Positions 48,681 to 57,259 of a DNA stretch of 64,000 nt are shown here, one piece after another. Position 1 is the stretch's first letter. Each line of letters opens with the position of its first letter. This stretch comes from Labilithrix sp. (GTDB lineage: Bacteria; Myxococcota_A; Polyangia; Polyangiales; Polyangiaceae): the NCBI GenBank assembly GCA_019637155.1, contig JAHBWE010000028.1, positions 1-64,000 on the forward strand. The letters run 5' to 3'. A program made the position numbers and the translations under genes. The notes under the pieces are model-generated. The model was not told the DNA's origin. It saw nothing but the letters and a program-made list of their open reading frames with translations, and ran no database searches.

Positions 48681-51517
48681 TGCTGCTCGGTCGCGACGAG
48701 GAGCGCGCCGCGCTCGCGGCGACGACCGCGCGGCTCGTCACGCTCTGGGGGCCCGGCGGCGCGGGGAAGACGACGCTCGCGCGCGCGGAGGCGGAGCGGC
48801 TGCGGGAGGAGGGAGCGACGGTGGTGTGGGTCGACCTCGCGAGCGCGCGGACGCGCGGCGACGTCGCGACCGCCCTCGCCGCCGCGCTCGGCCTCGACGC
48901 CGCCGCGGCCGCGGCCGACGACGTGCTCCGCGCCGCCGCCGCGTCGGGCGCGTCGTTCGTCGCCGACAACGCGGAGCAGGTCGACCGCGAAGGCCGCGCG
49001 CTCCTCGTCGCGCTCGCCGCGTCGCAGCGTGTGCTCGTCACGTCGCGTGACGCGCTCGGCGCCGCGGGCGAGGAGGCGCTCGAGGTGCGCCCGCTCGACG
49101 AGGCGTCGGCGATTGCGCTCTACATGCGTCTCACGAACGGCGCGGAGGACGACGTGGTGCGCGCGATCGTGCGGCGCCTCGATGCGCTGCCGCTCGCGCT
49201 CGAGCTCGCGGCCGCGCGGGCGCCGCTCCTCGGCAACGCGGAGCTCCTCGCGCGGCTCGATCGCAAGCTCGACGTGCTGAAGGATCGCGAGAAGAACCCG
49301 CGGCACGCGACGCTGCGCGCGGCGATCGCGTGGTCGTGGGACCTCCTCGCGGAGTCGGAGCGGAGCGCGCTGGTGGTGTGCGCGCAGTTCGCGGCGCCGT
49401 TCGACGCGGCCCTCGCCGAGACCGCCGCCGGCGACGACGCGCTCGACGACCTCGACGCGCTGCGGAGGCGCGCGCTCCTCCACGTCGACGCGGAGCACCG
49501 GCTGTTCCTCCTCGAGTCGGTCCGCGACTTCGCGCGCGAGCACACGACGACGCTCGACCGCTGGGCGGAGGCAGTGCTCGCGCGCGCCGAGCCGCTCGCC
49601 CTGCAGGTCCGCCGCGGCGAGCGGATCGATCCCGAGCTCGAGCGCCGCCGCCCCGACCTGCAGCGCATCTTCGACGCGCGCACGCTCACGCCCGCGACGC
49701 GCCTCCGCGCCTTCCTCGCCCTCGCCGCCACCGGCCACGACGCGCTCCCGATCGACATCGACGCGAGCCTCGCATCGGCCCCAACCCTCACACCACTGAC
49801 CAACGCCGTGCTCGACAACGCACGCGCCCCCGAAGGCACAAGCCGCAGCCGCGACGCCGACGACAGGCGCGCACGCGCAGAGGGCCCGAGCCGCAGGAGC
49901 GACGCCAGCGATGCCGCAAGCCACGACGCCGGCGACGTGCATGCTCATGCTCGCGACGCCGGAGGCGCACGTCCGGGGCGCGGGGACGGCACCGCCACGA
50001 TCGACCGCGGACGCGAGGCTGTCGGCGTGAACGCGCTCGGTGTTCGCGTCGCGGTCGCGGTTGCGCTTGCACTTCGCGCGACGGGGCGGCTCGCGGATGC
50101 GGACGCCATCGCCGCAGCGGCGCTCCGTACGATCGAGCAAGGCGAAGCGCCGGACGCGCGGAGCGACGCCAGCGGCACGGCGCGGACGACCTCGCCGCAC
50201 GAGGCCGGCGATGCCCTGCGTGTCGCTGGCGTCGTCGCGCGGTCGCGCGGCGGCACCGAGGAGGCCGGCGATGTCCTGCGCGTCGCTGGTGTCATCGCGC
50301 GGTCGCGCGGCGATACCGAGCGCGCGAGCGCGCTGCTCGAGCGTGCGCTCGCGGCGTATCGCGCCGTCGGTGAAGATGCGTTCGCGGGGATCACGCTCGG
50401 CGAGCTCGGCGTCGCGACGCAGAGCGACGAGCGCCTCGCCGAAGGGATCGCCGTCCTCGTCGCGACGAAGAGCCTCCGCGCGGAGGGCCTCTTCCGCTCT
50501 CACCTCGCGGTGACCACGCACCGTCGCGGCGAGCCGCGCGCGGCGCTGTCGCTCCACGAGGCCGCGCTCGCGATCCATCGCCGGGTCGGGAGCCGCCGGC
50601 TCGAAGGCGCGGAGGTGCTCCATCGCGGCTTCGTCCTCCACGAGCTCGGCGAGCTCGCGGCGCGCGCGTCGATCGAAGAAGCCCGCCGCCTCCTCGCGCT
50701 CGCCGGCGCACGCGGCCTCGAGTCGTTCGCGAACGTGCTCCTCGCGCGACTCCTCATCGACGAAGCCAACGACCAAGCCAAGAACGCAGCCAACGACCGA
50801 GCCACGAACGCAGCCAACGACCAGGCCGCGAACGCAACCAACCACGTCGTCGAAGCGCGTATCGCGCTCGCGGAGGCTGCGCGGATCGCGCCGCCGGGCT
50901 GGCCGCGGCTCGAGGCGACGCGCCTCCTCGTGAGCGGGCACCTCGCGTTCACGCTCGGCGATCGCGCCGGCGCCGCCGCCGCATACGACGCCTCGCTCGC
51001 TGCGTCGCGCGACGTCGAGGTCGGCTTCGAGGCGCTGACGCCGGCCTATCGCGCGCTCGCGACCGGCGAAGCCGCCCCTCCCACGCCGTCGTTCAAGAAC
51101 CCGCACCTCGCGATCGCGTTCGCGCTCCTGACCGGCGCCGCGCAGAGCGCACCGCCCGAGGCCGCCCGCGCGTCGAGCGAGGTCCGCCGCGCGCTCGCCT
51201 TCACCGCCGCGAAGCGCGCGCTCGTCGTCACCGCGACGTCCATCCTCCTCCCCGACGGCCCGACGATCGACCTCTCCCGCCGCAAGAACCTCCGCCTCAT
51301 CGCGCAGTCCCTCGCGCGCGCCGGCTCCACTCCCGTCGACCCCGACACGCTGATCGCCGCCGGCTGGCCGGGCGAGCGGATGCGGGCCGATGCCGCGACG
51401 AAGCGACTCCACACCGCGATCTGGACGCTGCGAAAGCTCGGCCTCGAAGGGATCCTCCTCTCGTCCGAGGCCGGATACTGGCTCGATCCGGCCCTCGCCA
51501 TCGAGCTGCGCGAATGA
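48677..51517 (+). CDS. STAND ATPase with TPR-like region and C-terminal winged helix
   Basis: A 946-residue signalling ATPase. VTLWGPGGAGKTTLARA is Walker A, SFVADNAEQV the Walker B-like strand, VLVTSRDAL sensor 1 and ALPLALELAAARAPLL the GLPL-like motif of NB-ARC ATPases. A degenerate TPR region (about 440-800) is interrupted by a Ser/Asp/Arg-rich insert and two tandem duplications. The last 90 residues (LLPDGPTIDLSRRKNLRLIA, AAGWPGERMRADAATKRLH, SSEAGYWLDP) form an OmpR/SARP-type DNA-binding winged helix. AfsR-type regulators carry this domain at the N-terminus instead. It is coupled to the CPBP protease. Confidence 0.85.
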   Translation: MMLLGRDEERAALAATTARLVTLWGPGGAGKTTLARAEAERLREEGATVVWVDLASARTRGDVATALAAALGLDAAAAAADDVLRAAAASGASFVADNAEQVDREGRALLVALAASQRVLVTSRDALGAAGEEALEVRPLDEASAIALYMRLTNGAEDDVVRAIVRRLDALPLALELAAARAPLLGNAELLARLDRKLDVLKDREKNPRHATLRAAIAWSWDLLAESERSALVVCAQFAAPFDAALAETAAGDDALDDLDALRRRALLHVDAEHRLFLLESVRDFAREHTTTLDRWAEAVLARAEPLALQVRRGERIDPELERRRPDLQRIFDARTLTPATRLRAFLALAATGHDALPIDIDASLASAPTLTPLTNAVLDNARAPEGTSRSRDADDRRARAEGPSRRSDASDAASHDAGDVHAHARDAGGARPGRGDGTATIDRGREAVGVNALGVRVAVAVALALRATGRLADADAIAAAALRTIEQGEAPDARSDASGTARTTSPHEAGDALRVAGVVARSRGGTEEAGDVLRVAGVIARSRGDTERASALLERALAAYRAVGEDAFAGITLGELGVATQSDERLAEGIAVLVATKSLRAEGLFRSHLAVTTHRRGEPRAALSLHEAALAIHRRVGSRRLEGAEVLHRGFVLHELGELAARASIEEARRLLALAGARGLESFANVLLARLLIDEANDQAKNAANDRATNAANDQAANATNHVVEARIALAEAARIAPPGWPRLEATRLLVSGHLAFTLGDRAGAAAAYDASLAASRDVEVGFEALTPAYRALATGEAAPPTPSFKNPHLAIAFALLTGAAQSAPPEAARASSEVRRALAFTAAKRALVVTATSILLPDGPTIDLSRRKNLRLIAQSLARAGSTPVDPDTLIAAGWPGERMRADAATKRLHTAIWTLRKLGLEGILLSSEAGYWLDPALAIELRE
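50201..50320. repeat. 60-bp tandem duplication inside the STAND gene
   Basis: Units 50201-50260 and 50261-50320 are exactly adjacent, have the same length and differ at only a few positions. Each encodes a 20-residue block, EAGDALRVAGVVARSRGGTE or EAGDVLRVAGVIARSRGDTE. It is an in-frame duplication of less than one TPR. Confidence 0.9.
50765..50836. repeat. 24-bp tandem repeat, three units, Asn-rich
   Basis: Three 24-base units at 50765, 50789 and 50813 encode ANDQAKNA, ANDRATNA and ANDQAANA, followed by a decayed fourth (TNHV). Asn-rich repeats are unusual in this high-GC coding context. Confidence 0.88.
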
Positions 51518-51586
51518 TCGCGCAAGCGCCCTTTGAGCGCCTTTGAGTGGCTCGAGGTCCGGGCCGGTGCCAGAGCGTGGGTCGCG

Positions 51587-52600
51587 ATGACGAAGCGACT
51601 CCTCTCTGCCCTCCTCGCCCTCCCCTTCCTCGCCGCCGCGTGCGCCGCGCCGACCGACGACGCCGCCACCGCCCAGGACGAGGCCAGCGAGACCGCCGGC
51701 GCCTGCGAAGCGCTCTCCCCGCGCACGACGCCGCTCGAGCTCTTCGTGCAGCCCGACGTCGGCGCCGCGCCGTTCGAGCAGATCATCGGCCGCGCCACGA
51801 CCTCGATCGACGTGATGGTCTACCAGATGGGCTTCGGTCCCGTCCTCGACGGCCTCATCGCGAAGGCGCGCGCCGGCGTGCACGTGCGCGTCATCCTCGA
51901 CCTCGCGCAGGAGCGCGTGAACAAGAAGTACAAGGAGAAGCTCGAAGAGGCCGGCGCGACGGTGATCTGGAGCGATCCGCGGTTCACCTTCATGCACGCG
52001 AAGGTGATCATGGTCGACGGACGCGAGGCGCTCCTCTCGACCGGGAACTACCACCAGAGCTACATGATGCGGGAGCGCAACTTCGCGGTCCTCGATCGCG
52101 ACGCCGACGACCTCGCCTCGCTGAAGGAGATCTTCGAGGCCGACTTCGCGCGGCAGACGCCCGACGTCTCGTGCACGCGCCTCGTCGTCGCGCCGGTCAA
52201 CGCGCGCGCGCGCCTCCTCGAGCTCATTCGCTCGGCGCGCACCTCGATCGAGGTCGAGTCGATGCAGCTCGGCGATCGCGACGTGCGGAGCGCCCTCGTC
52301 GAGCGCAAGACGGCCGGCGTCGACGTCCGCGTCCTCCTCGCCGACCCGAGCTGGATCGACGCGAACGCGGGGGCGGCCGAGTTCCTTCACCAGCACGGGA
52401 TCACGCCGCGCTGGTACCCGCACGTCCACGTGAAGACGATCATGGTCGACGGCCGCGCCGCGTACGTCGGCTCCGTCAACATCAGCTGGAACTCGATCGA
52501 TCGGAACCGCGAGATCGGCGTCGTCGCGACGGAGCCCGCGAACCTCGCCGCCGCGCGCGCCACCTTCGAGCACGACTGGGCGGCCGCGACGCCGTTCTGA
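51587..52600 (+). CDS. Phospholipase D-like lipoprotein
   Basis: A 337-residue secreted lipoprotein (lipobox LAAAC). Two HKD-type active-site halves are intact: FMHAKVIMVDGREALLSTGN near residue 136 and HVHVKTIMVDGRAAYVGSVN near 285. Both HxKx4D cores are complete. The family includes cardiolipin synthase, Nuc endonucleases and phospholipases. The small size and single domain pair point to a Nuc/PLD-like phosphodiesterase at the cell surface. ATG 51587 was selected because the signal peptide starts there. It follows the STAND gene by 69 bp. Confidence 0.85.
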   Translation: MTKRLLSALLALPFLAAACAAPTDDAATAQDEASETAGACEALSPRTTPLELFVQPDVGAAPFEQIIGRATTSIDVMVYQMGFGPVLDGLIAKARAGVHVRVILDLAQERVNKKYKEKLEEAGATVIWSDPRFTFMHAKVIMVDGREALLSTGNYHQSYMMRERNFAVLDRDADDLASLKEIFEADFARQTPDVSCTRLVVAPVNARARLLELIRSARTSIEVESMQLGDRDVRSALVERKTAGVDVRVLLADPSWIDANAGAAEFLHQHGITPRWYPHVHVKTIMVDGRAAYVGSVNISWNSIDRNREIGVVATEPANLAAARATFEHDWAAATPF

Positions 52601-52608
52601 GCGCGCCC

Positions 52609-54360
52609 CTACTTCACGATCTCTTCCGGGATCTTCAGCGTGTCCCACGCCGGGGAGTGGTTGTCCTCGTTCTCCGGCTGGTTCCAGAGGTAGAGCGCGG
52701 CGTACGTCGTGACGTTCGCGCCGTCGACGACGATCGGCGTGACGTAGAGGCGCGCGCCGAAGCGGATGTCGCCGTAGTTGCGAGCGGAGGAGAACACGAG
52801 GAAGTAGTACTTCTTGCCGCTCGCGTCGGTGCCGACGTCGGGCGACCACTTCGGCCACGCGTTGTAGACGCCGGGGCTCTTCGCGCCCGAGCACTGCGGC
52901 GGATCGTTCGCCGCGAGGCGCGTGGCGGTGCCGCCGCCGGACGGGATGACGTAGAGCTCCGCGTCGGGATCGCTGCTGCTGCTCTTCGTCGTCTGCGGCG
53001 CGCGATCGAACGCGATCATCGTGTCGTCGGGCGAGAACGACGGATAGAACTGGCGCGAGCCCGCGACGTTCGCGCCGGCGAGCTCGGTCGCGGCGCCGCC
53101 TTTCCTGTCCGTCCACGGCACGGTGAAGAGCTGGCCGCTGATGACGATGTTGCCGGCGGTGTTCGTCGTGTCGGTCGACACGTAGACGATCCTCGTGCCG
53201 TCGTTGCTCACGTTCGGCGCGGCGGCCCGGCGCGGATCGCCGGTGCGCGTGAACACGTCCCAGCCGGTGCCCTTCGCGTTGGAGATGGCCTCGAGGTCGG
53301 TCCAGATCATCTCGAACGGATCGGCGACGTTCTCGCCGTTGCGGAACATCGTCACGACGACGCGATCGCCGTCCTTGAAGTGCGCCTTCGAGAACGACGG
53401 CACCGACTGGTGCTCGCGCTGGAGCATCGCGCGCGCGGTCGCGGTGAGGTACGGCGGCGTCCCCACCCCGCCGTCGACGAGGCCGAACGCGATCGCCTGC
53501 GGCCCGTCGCCTTCGGGGACGGAGCGCGTCGTCGTCACCGCGTACACGCCGTCGGGCGTCGACGTGTGACACCCGACGCAGCGGACCTGCCCCGCGGGTT
53601 GGTTCGGGATCTGGCTCGGCGCGAGCACGTTCCGCACCGTCTCGTCGCCGACGCGGAAGCCCTTGAGGATGGGATCGTAGTTGCCAGTGCCGCCGCCGAT
53701 CTTCGCGGTCGACCAGTAGACGATGGTCCCCGGCGCGTCGACGGGCGCGATCATGAGCGGCCCCGACGATCCCGCCGCCGCGTCCTCCAGCTTCCCGTTC
53801 ACGAGCCTGCCGCCGCGGACGCTCATCGTGAGCGTGGTGCCGGCGACGCGCGTGCGGATCGTGTTCCACATCTCGCGCGGCATCGTCCACGACGGGTTCG
53901 CGGTGTAGACGACGAGGTCGTTCGCCTGGACGTCGGAGTGGACGCGGAGCTCGAAGAGGTCCTGCGATCCGCCGGCGTCGAGGATGGTGCCGCCGCCGGC
54001 GAGCGCGTTCGCCGCGATCCACTTGAAGCGCGGGCGCAGCCAGTTGCGCGGCAGCATCGAGCCGACCTCGGGCTCGAGGAGACACGGCCCCCCCGCGGTC
54101 GCGAACGTGGCGCCGGCGAAGATGGCGGCGGAGTCGGGCGGCGCGCCGGGATCGATGATCGGCTCGGCGGGAAAATCGGTCGGCGCGGCGTCCGGGCTCG
54201 GCGTGAACCCGGTCGGCACGGGCGGCGGCGACGTGTCGACCGTGCTCCCGGAGTCTTCGGGGAACGTCGACGTCACCTCGTCTCCGCACCCCGCCGCGAC
54301 GGCGGCGACGGTGCATCCACCGAACAAAGCGAACAAGAGGAAGGAAAGAGCGCTCCTCAT
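52609..54360 (-). CDS. Large lipoprotein with CxxCH and TolB/PD40-like propeller
   Basis: A 583-residue protein with signal and lipobox (FALFGGC, alternative VAAGC). A Pro/Asp linker is followed by a domain ending FKWIAANALAGG. A CxxCH heme-type site lies in VRCVGCHTSTPDG. Propeller-like repeats follow (APNVSNDGTRIVYVSTDTTN, FYPSFSPDDTMIAFDRAPQT, YNAWPKWSPDVGTDASGKKY), recalling TolB/PD40 blades. It may be a cytochrome-type surface protein fused to a propeller. The frame continues upstream of ATG 54360, but the signal peptide fixes the start. It is convergent with the PLD gene (8 bp). Confidence 0.75.
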   Translation of the reverse strand: MRSALSFLLFALFGGCTVAAVAAGCGDEVTSTFPEDSGSTVDTSPPPVPTGFTPSPDAAPTDFPAEPIIDPGAPPDSAAIFAGATFATAGGPCLLEPEVGSMLPRNWLRPRFKWIAANALAGGGTILDAGGSQDLFELRVHSDVQANDLVVYTANPSWTMPREMWNTIRTRVAGTTLTMSVRGGRLVNGKLEDAAAGSSGPLMIAPVDAPGTIVYWSTAKIGGGTGNYDPILKGFRVGDETVRNVLAPSQIPNQPAGQVRCVGCHTSTPDGVYAVTTTRSVPEGDGPQAIAFGLVDGGVGTPPYLTATARAMLQREHQSVPSFSKAHFKDGDRVVVTMFRNGENVADPFEMIWTDLEAISNAKGTGWDVFTRTGDPRRAAAPNVSNDGTRIVYVSTDTTNTAGNIVISGQLFTVPWTDRKGGAATELAGANVAGSRQFYPSFSPDDTMIAFDRAPQTTKSSSSDPDAELYVIPSGGGTATRLAANDPPQCSGAKSPGVYNAWPKWSPDVGTDASGKKYYFLVFSSARNYGDIRFGARLYVTPIVVDGANVTTYAALYLWNQPENEDNHSPAWDTLKIPEEIVK

Positions 54361-54673
54361 CCCTGACCGATAGCCGTGCTGCGCACCTGTGGAAAGTTCC
54401 GCGTACCTCGCGCCTGGTCGGGGCCGAGGGGCGAGGCTATCTGGCAGCAACCTCTCGGGTAATCGTGGGGGCGAGCCCTCCCGAGGATCGATCGCGCCCT
54501 GGATCACTTTTTCTGAAGTCCATGCCGCCGCGCCCGCGCACGGATCGAAATCGCTCCATCGACTGTTACGCGGGCGAGACGAATCGCTGGTTTGCCGCGC
54601 CATACACCCCGCCCAACTGCGCAACATCTCGCCGGCGGGGCGCGGCAAAGGATTTGCGATACGGGAAGTCACC
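54361..54673. other. Intergenic stretch, nothing recognised
   Basis: 313 bases between two divergent genes. No tRNA, repeat or convincing small gene is visible. It should hold promoters for both neighbours, but no clear -35/-10 pair or sigma-54 box was found. Confidence 0.5.
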
Positions 54674-54856
54674 GTGAAGAAGCCCCGCAGCAAGACCATC
54701 CGTGCCGCCAAGCGCCTCTCGCGCGGGTGGATGAACGACTTGGCGGACCTCGCGGCAGAGTCGCGGGGCGACGGAGGCATGGGCCTACAGCGCCTCCTCT
54801 CCACCGCAAAGTTCGACGAACGCCCCCGCCTCTCGATGGTCAAGCACGCGGCCTGA
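54674..54856 (+). CDS. Small basic protein (60 aa) with its own terminator
   Basis: A 60-residue protein beginning at GTG 54674. It reads KKPRSKTIRAAKRLSRGWMN, then a helical DLADLAAESRGDGGMGLQRL, then RPRLSMVKHAA. GGGAAG lies six bases before the start. It is Arg/Lys-rich at the N-terminus and has no cysteine or signal. A strong terminator follows after 32 bases, which supports a separate short transcript. No family was recognised. Confidence 0.6.
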   Translation: MKKPRSKTIRAAKRLSRGWMNDLADLAAESRGDGGMGLQRLLSTAKFDERPRLSMVKHAA

Positions 54857-54888
54857 ACGGACGCTCCCTCCTCATCTCGCTCATCCCT

Positions 54889-54916
54889 CGGCGCCTCCTG
54901 GCGCCGTTTTCGTTTT
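54889..54916 (+). terminator. Intrinsic terminator after the 60-aa gene
   Basis: CGGCGCC, loop TCCT, GGCGCCG forms a perfect 7-bp GC stem directly followed by TTTTCGTTTT. It is the most canonical Rho-independent terminator in the window and marks the end of the small gene's transcript. Confidence 0.85.
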
Positions 54917-55038
54917 GGGGACGTGATCCGGATCCCGCCCACCGGTACCGCGAGCGCGTTCGCCCTACGAGACGACGTTGTCCGACGAGCGCAACGACGC
55001 GGAAAGGCGCGTGGCGTTCTCCGTGCAGTGGGGCGCGC

Positions 55039-56469
55039 ATGCTCACCGTTCGCTCCTCGTCGTGGGTTTCATTGGCCGCTCTGCTCGTCGGGTGCACGAG
55101 CGCTGACGTCTCCGATCGCGCGCCTGCGGGCGAAGATCCTCTCGAGGCTCCGGCGACGAAGCCGGCGAGCGGCGGCGACACCGCGCCGAGCAGCGGGGCA
55201 GCCGACGAGGGGCCGAAGGGACCGCTCCGCGTGGCGGTGGTCGAGGGCGCGCGTGACGGGATCCCCGTGCTCTTCCACGACGCCGAGGGCGTCGTGATCG
55301 GTCAGACGAAGACCGACGCCGAAGGGATCGCGATCGCGCCGGACGAGCTCGCGCCCGCGCAGGTCTCGGCGCTGCTCGGAGACGGGGAGCATCACCTCAC
55401 CGTGTCGTGGGTCGGTGTCGCGCGCGGCGACGTGCTCCGCGTCAAGAACCTCGCCCGGCCCACGTCGGGCGAAGGATCGTTCCAGTTGACGCCGCCAGGA
55501 GACGTGCCCGGCGCCGAATACTACGCGGCGGCGGACGGACGGTGCTTCGGCGGACCGCCCCTCTACAGCTCGAACGGCACAGCACCGCTCTCTTACTATT
55601 CGTGCTGGAGTGACAAGAACGCTGCGATCGTGAGGGCAGCGAACACGAACGACGGCGTCGTCGCGTTCTCGTTCGTGAAGGGCCTCCCCTCGCCGACGAC
55701 GCACGGAGTGCCGGTGAAGCTCGAGACGTGGGTGACGCCCGCGAAGCTCGTGCTCGACACGGTGAGCGTGCCGGACGGAATGAACGCGTTCACGACGATG
55801 CGTCAGGACATCGACGGCGTCCTCCATCCGACGGACGGCCAGTCCGTGCGCAACGCGGACGGCACCTACGGCACGATGCGCGAGTTCTTGGTGCCGCCCG
55901 GGCTCGCCGAACGCTACGTCGGGAGGAGCGACGCATCCCGGCAAGATCCGGATGGCGGGCACCGGAACGTGCTCTCGATCGAACGAGCCCTCGTCGACGC
56001 TTCGAGCGGATCGACGATCGACTTCGCGCGCGCGCTCCCGGAGATCACCTCGGTCACCTCGAACGGCGAGGACCCGAAGCGCCCCGCGCTCTCGTGGGCG
56101 AGCGTCGCGCCGATCGCCGACGCCGACGGCGGCGTGATCTCGTTCGGCTGGGGCACGTCGTCGTTTTCGGTCGGAGGTCCGATGGGCTACTCACCCGACA
56201 GCGGCGCGTGGCGCGTGTACGTCCCGCCCGGCTCCGCGAGCGTGAAGCTTCCGATCCTCCCCGCGGAGTACGCGGCGTGGCTCCCGCTCGAGGGGACGAT
56301 GCGCGGCAGCGTGCGCTTCGACGCGATCGACGATTTCGACGGATACGCCGCGTATCGGCAGGCGATCGGGGGAGAGAGCTCCTGGATCGGCGACCAGAAC
56401 TGGCTCGTCTCGCCCGGCACGATCACGCCGAAGCAGGGCGACGTGCGTTCCTCCAGCAGGACCTTCTGA
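55039..56469 (+). CDS. Large lipoprotein of unknown function
   Basis: A 476-residue lipoprotein (lipobox ALLVGC) with an acidic linker. Residues about 65-165 look like a carboxypeptidase-regulatory or Ig-like module (GIPVLFHDAEGVVIGQTKTD, HHLTVSWVGVARGDVLRVKN). The rest is predicted beta-rich with many Trp, Tyr and Gly (VISFGWGTSSFSVGGPMGY, GESSWIGDQNWLVSPG). Four cysteines are present. No catalytic pattern was seen. ATG 55039 begins the signal peptide. It lies before the MBL gene on the same strand. Confidence 0.7.
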   Translation: MLTVRSSSWVSLAALLVGCTSADVSDRAPAGEDPLEAPATKPASGGDTAPSSGAADEGPKGPLRVAVVEGARDGIPVLFHDAEGVVIGQTKTDAEGIAIAPDELAPAQVSALLGDGEHHLTVSWVGVARGDVLRVKNLARPTSGEGSFQLTPPGDVPGAEYYAAADGRCFGGPPLYSSNGTAPLSYYSCWSDKNAAIVRAANTNDGVVAFSFVKGLPSPTTHGVPVKLETWVTPAKLVLDTVSVPDGMNAFTTMRQDIDGVLHPTDGQSVRNADGTYGTMREFLVPPGLAERYVGRSDASRQDPDGGHRNVLSIERALVDASSGSTIDFARALPEITSVTSNGEDPKRPALSWASVAPIADADGGVISFGWGTSSFSVGGPMGYSPDSGAWRVYVPPGSASVKLPILPAEYAAWLPLEGTMRGSVRFDAIDDFDGYAAYRQAIGGESSWIGDQNWLVSPGTITPKQGDVRSSSRTF

Positions 56470-56511
56470 GTCCTCGCGGCGACACCCGCCGAGCGGTCTA
56501 CTCTGTCGGAC

Positions 56512-57255
56512 GTGCGACCCGAGGTCTTCGCGGTGACGGACACGGTCACGTGCATTCGCCGGCCGTCCTACTTCACGTGCTCGTACGTCGTTCGATCGGA
56601 GCACGGCGTCCTGCTCGTCGACGCGGGGATGAAGTCGGACGGCTCGGACGTCCTCGTCGCGCTCGAGGGCCTCGGCCTCGAGCCTTCGAGCGTGCGCGCG
56701 ATCTTCATCACGCACTGGCACAACGATCACGCCGCCGGCGCGGGCGAGCTCGCGGAGCGCTCGGGCGCGCGCGTCGTGTGCCTCGGGCCGGAGGCTCCCT
56801 ACCTCCGGCGCGACACCGCGACCGGCGGCGTGCTCGGCTGGTTGTCCGACGCGGTGCCGGAGGTGGGGCCGTTCGTCCTCGCGAAGGGGCTCCTCGGCTC
56901 CGCGCCGATGCGCGCCGTCACGCCGACCGACATCATGAGCGACGGCGACGATCTGTTCGGGCTCCGCGTCATCGCCACGCCGGGACACACGGAGGGGCAC
57001 GCCGCCTACTACTGGGAGGAGGCGGGGATGCTCTTCGCCGGCGACGCGCTCGCCTTCATCGACGGCGAGCTGCGCTTCATGGCGCGCTCCGTCACCCCCG
57101 ATCTCGCCGCCGCGCGCGCGTCGATGCTGCGCGTCCTCGAGCTCCCGTTCCGCTACGTGTGCCCCGGCCACCGCGAGCCCGGCCCGGTGGACGACGACGA
57201 GCGCGCGCGCTTCGCCCGCGTCGTCGCCGCGGGGAGCTGGCCGTTCCTCGGCTAG
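56512..57255 (+). CDS. MBL-fold metallo-hydrolase
   Basis: A 247-residue hydrolase starting at GTG 56512. IFITHWHNDHAAGAGELAE is the HxHxDH motif, GLRVIATPGHTEGHAAYYW the second histidine, MLFAGDALAFIDG the bridging Asp, and RYVCPGHREPG the final His. All ligands of a dinuclear zinc site are present. The group covers glyoxalase II-like, lactonase and beta-lactamase-related enzymes; the substrate cannot be told. It is 42 bp downstream of the large lipoprotein and convergent with ppk1. Confidence 0.85.
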   Translation: MRPEVFAVTDTVTCIRRPSYFTCSYVVRSEHGVLLVDAGMKSDGSDVLVALEGLGLEPSSVRAIFITHWHNDHAAGAGELAERSGARVVCLGPEAPYLRRDTATGGVLGWLSDAVPEVGPFVLAKGLLGSAPMRAVTPTDIMSDGDDLFGLRVIATPGHTEGHAAYYWEEAGMLFAGDALAFIDGELRFMARSVTPDLAAARASMLRVLELPFRYVCPGHREPGPVDDDERARFARVVAAGSWPFLG

Positions 57256-57259
57256 AGGC

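Noticed and set aside
48572..54316. A 1914-codon open frame on the minus strand
   Set aside because: It runs antisense to the STAND and PLD genes, has extreme Arg/Ala composition and no recognisable domain. In this GC range long antisense frames arise from codon bias.
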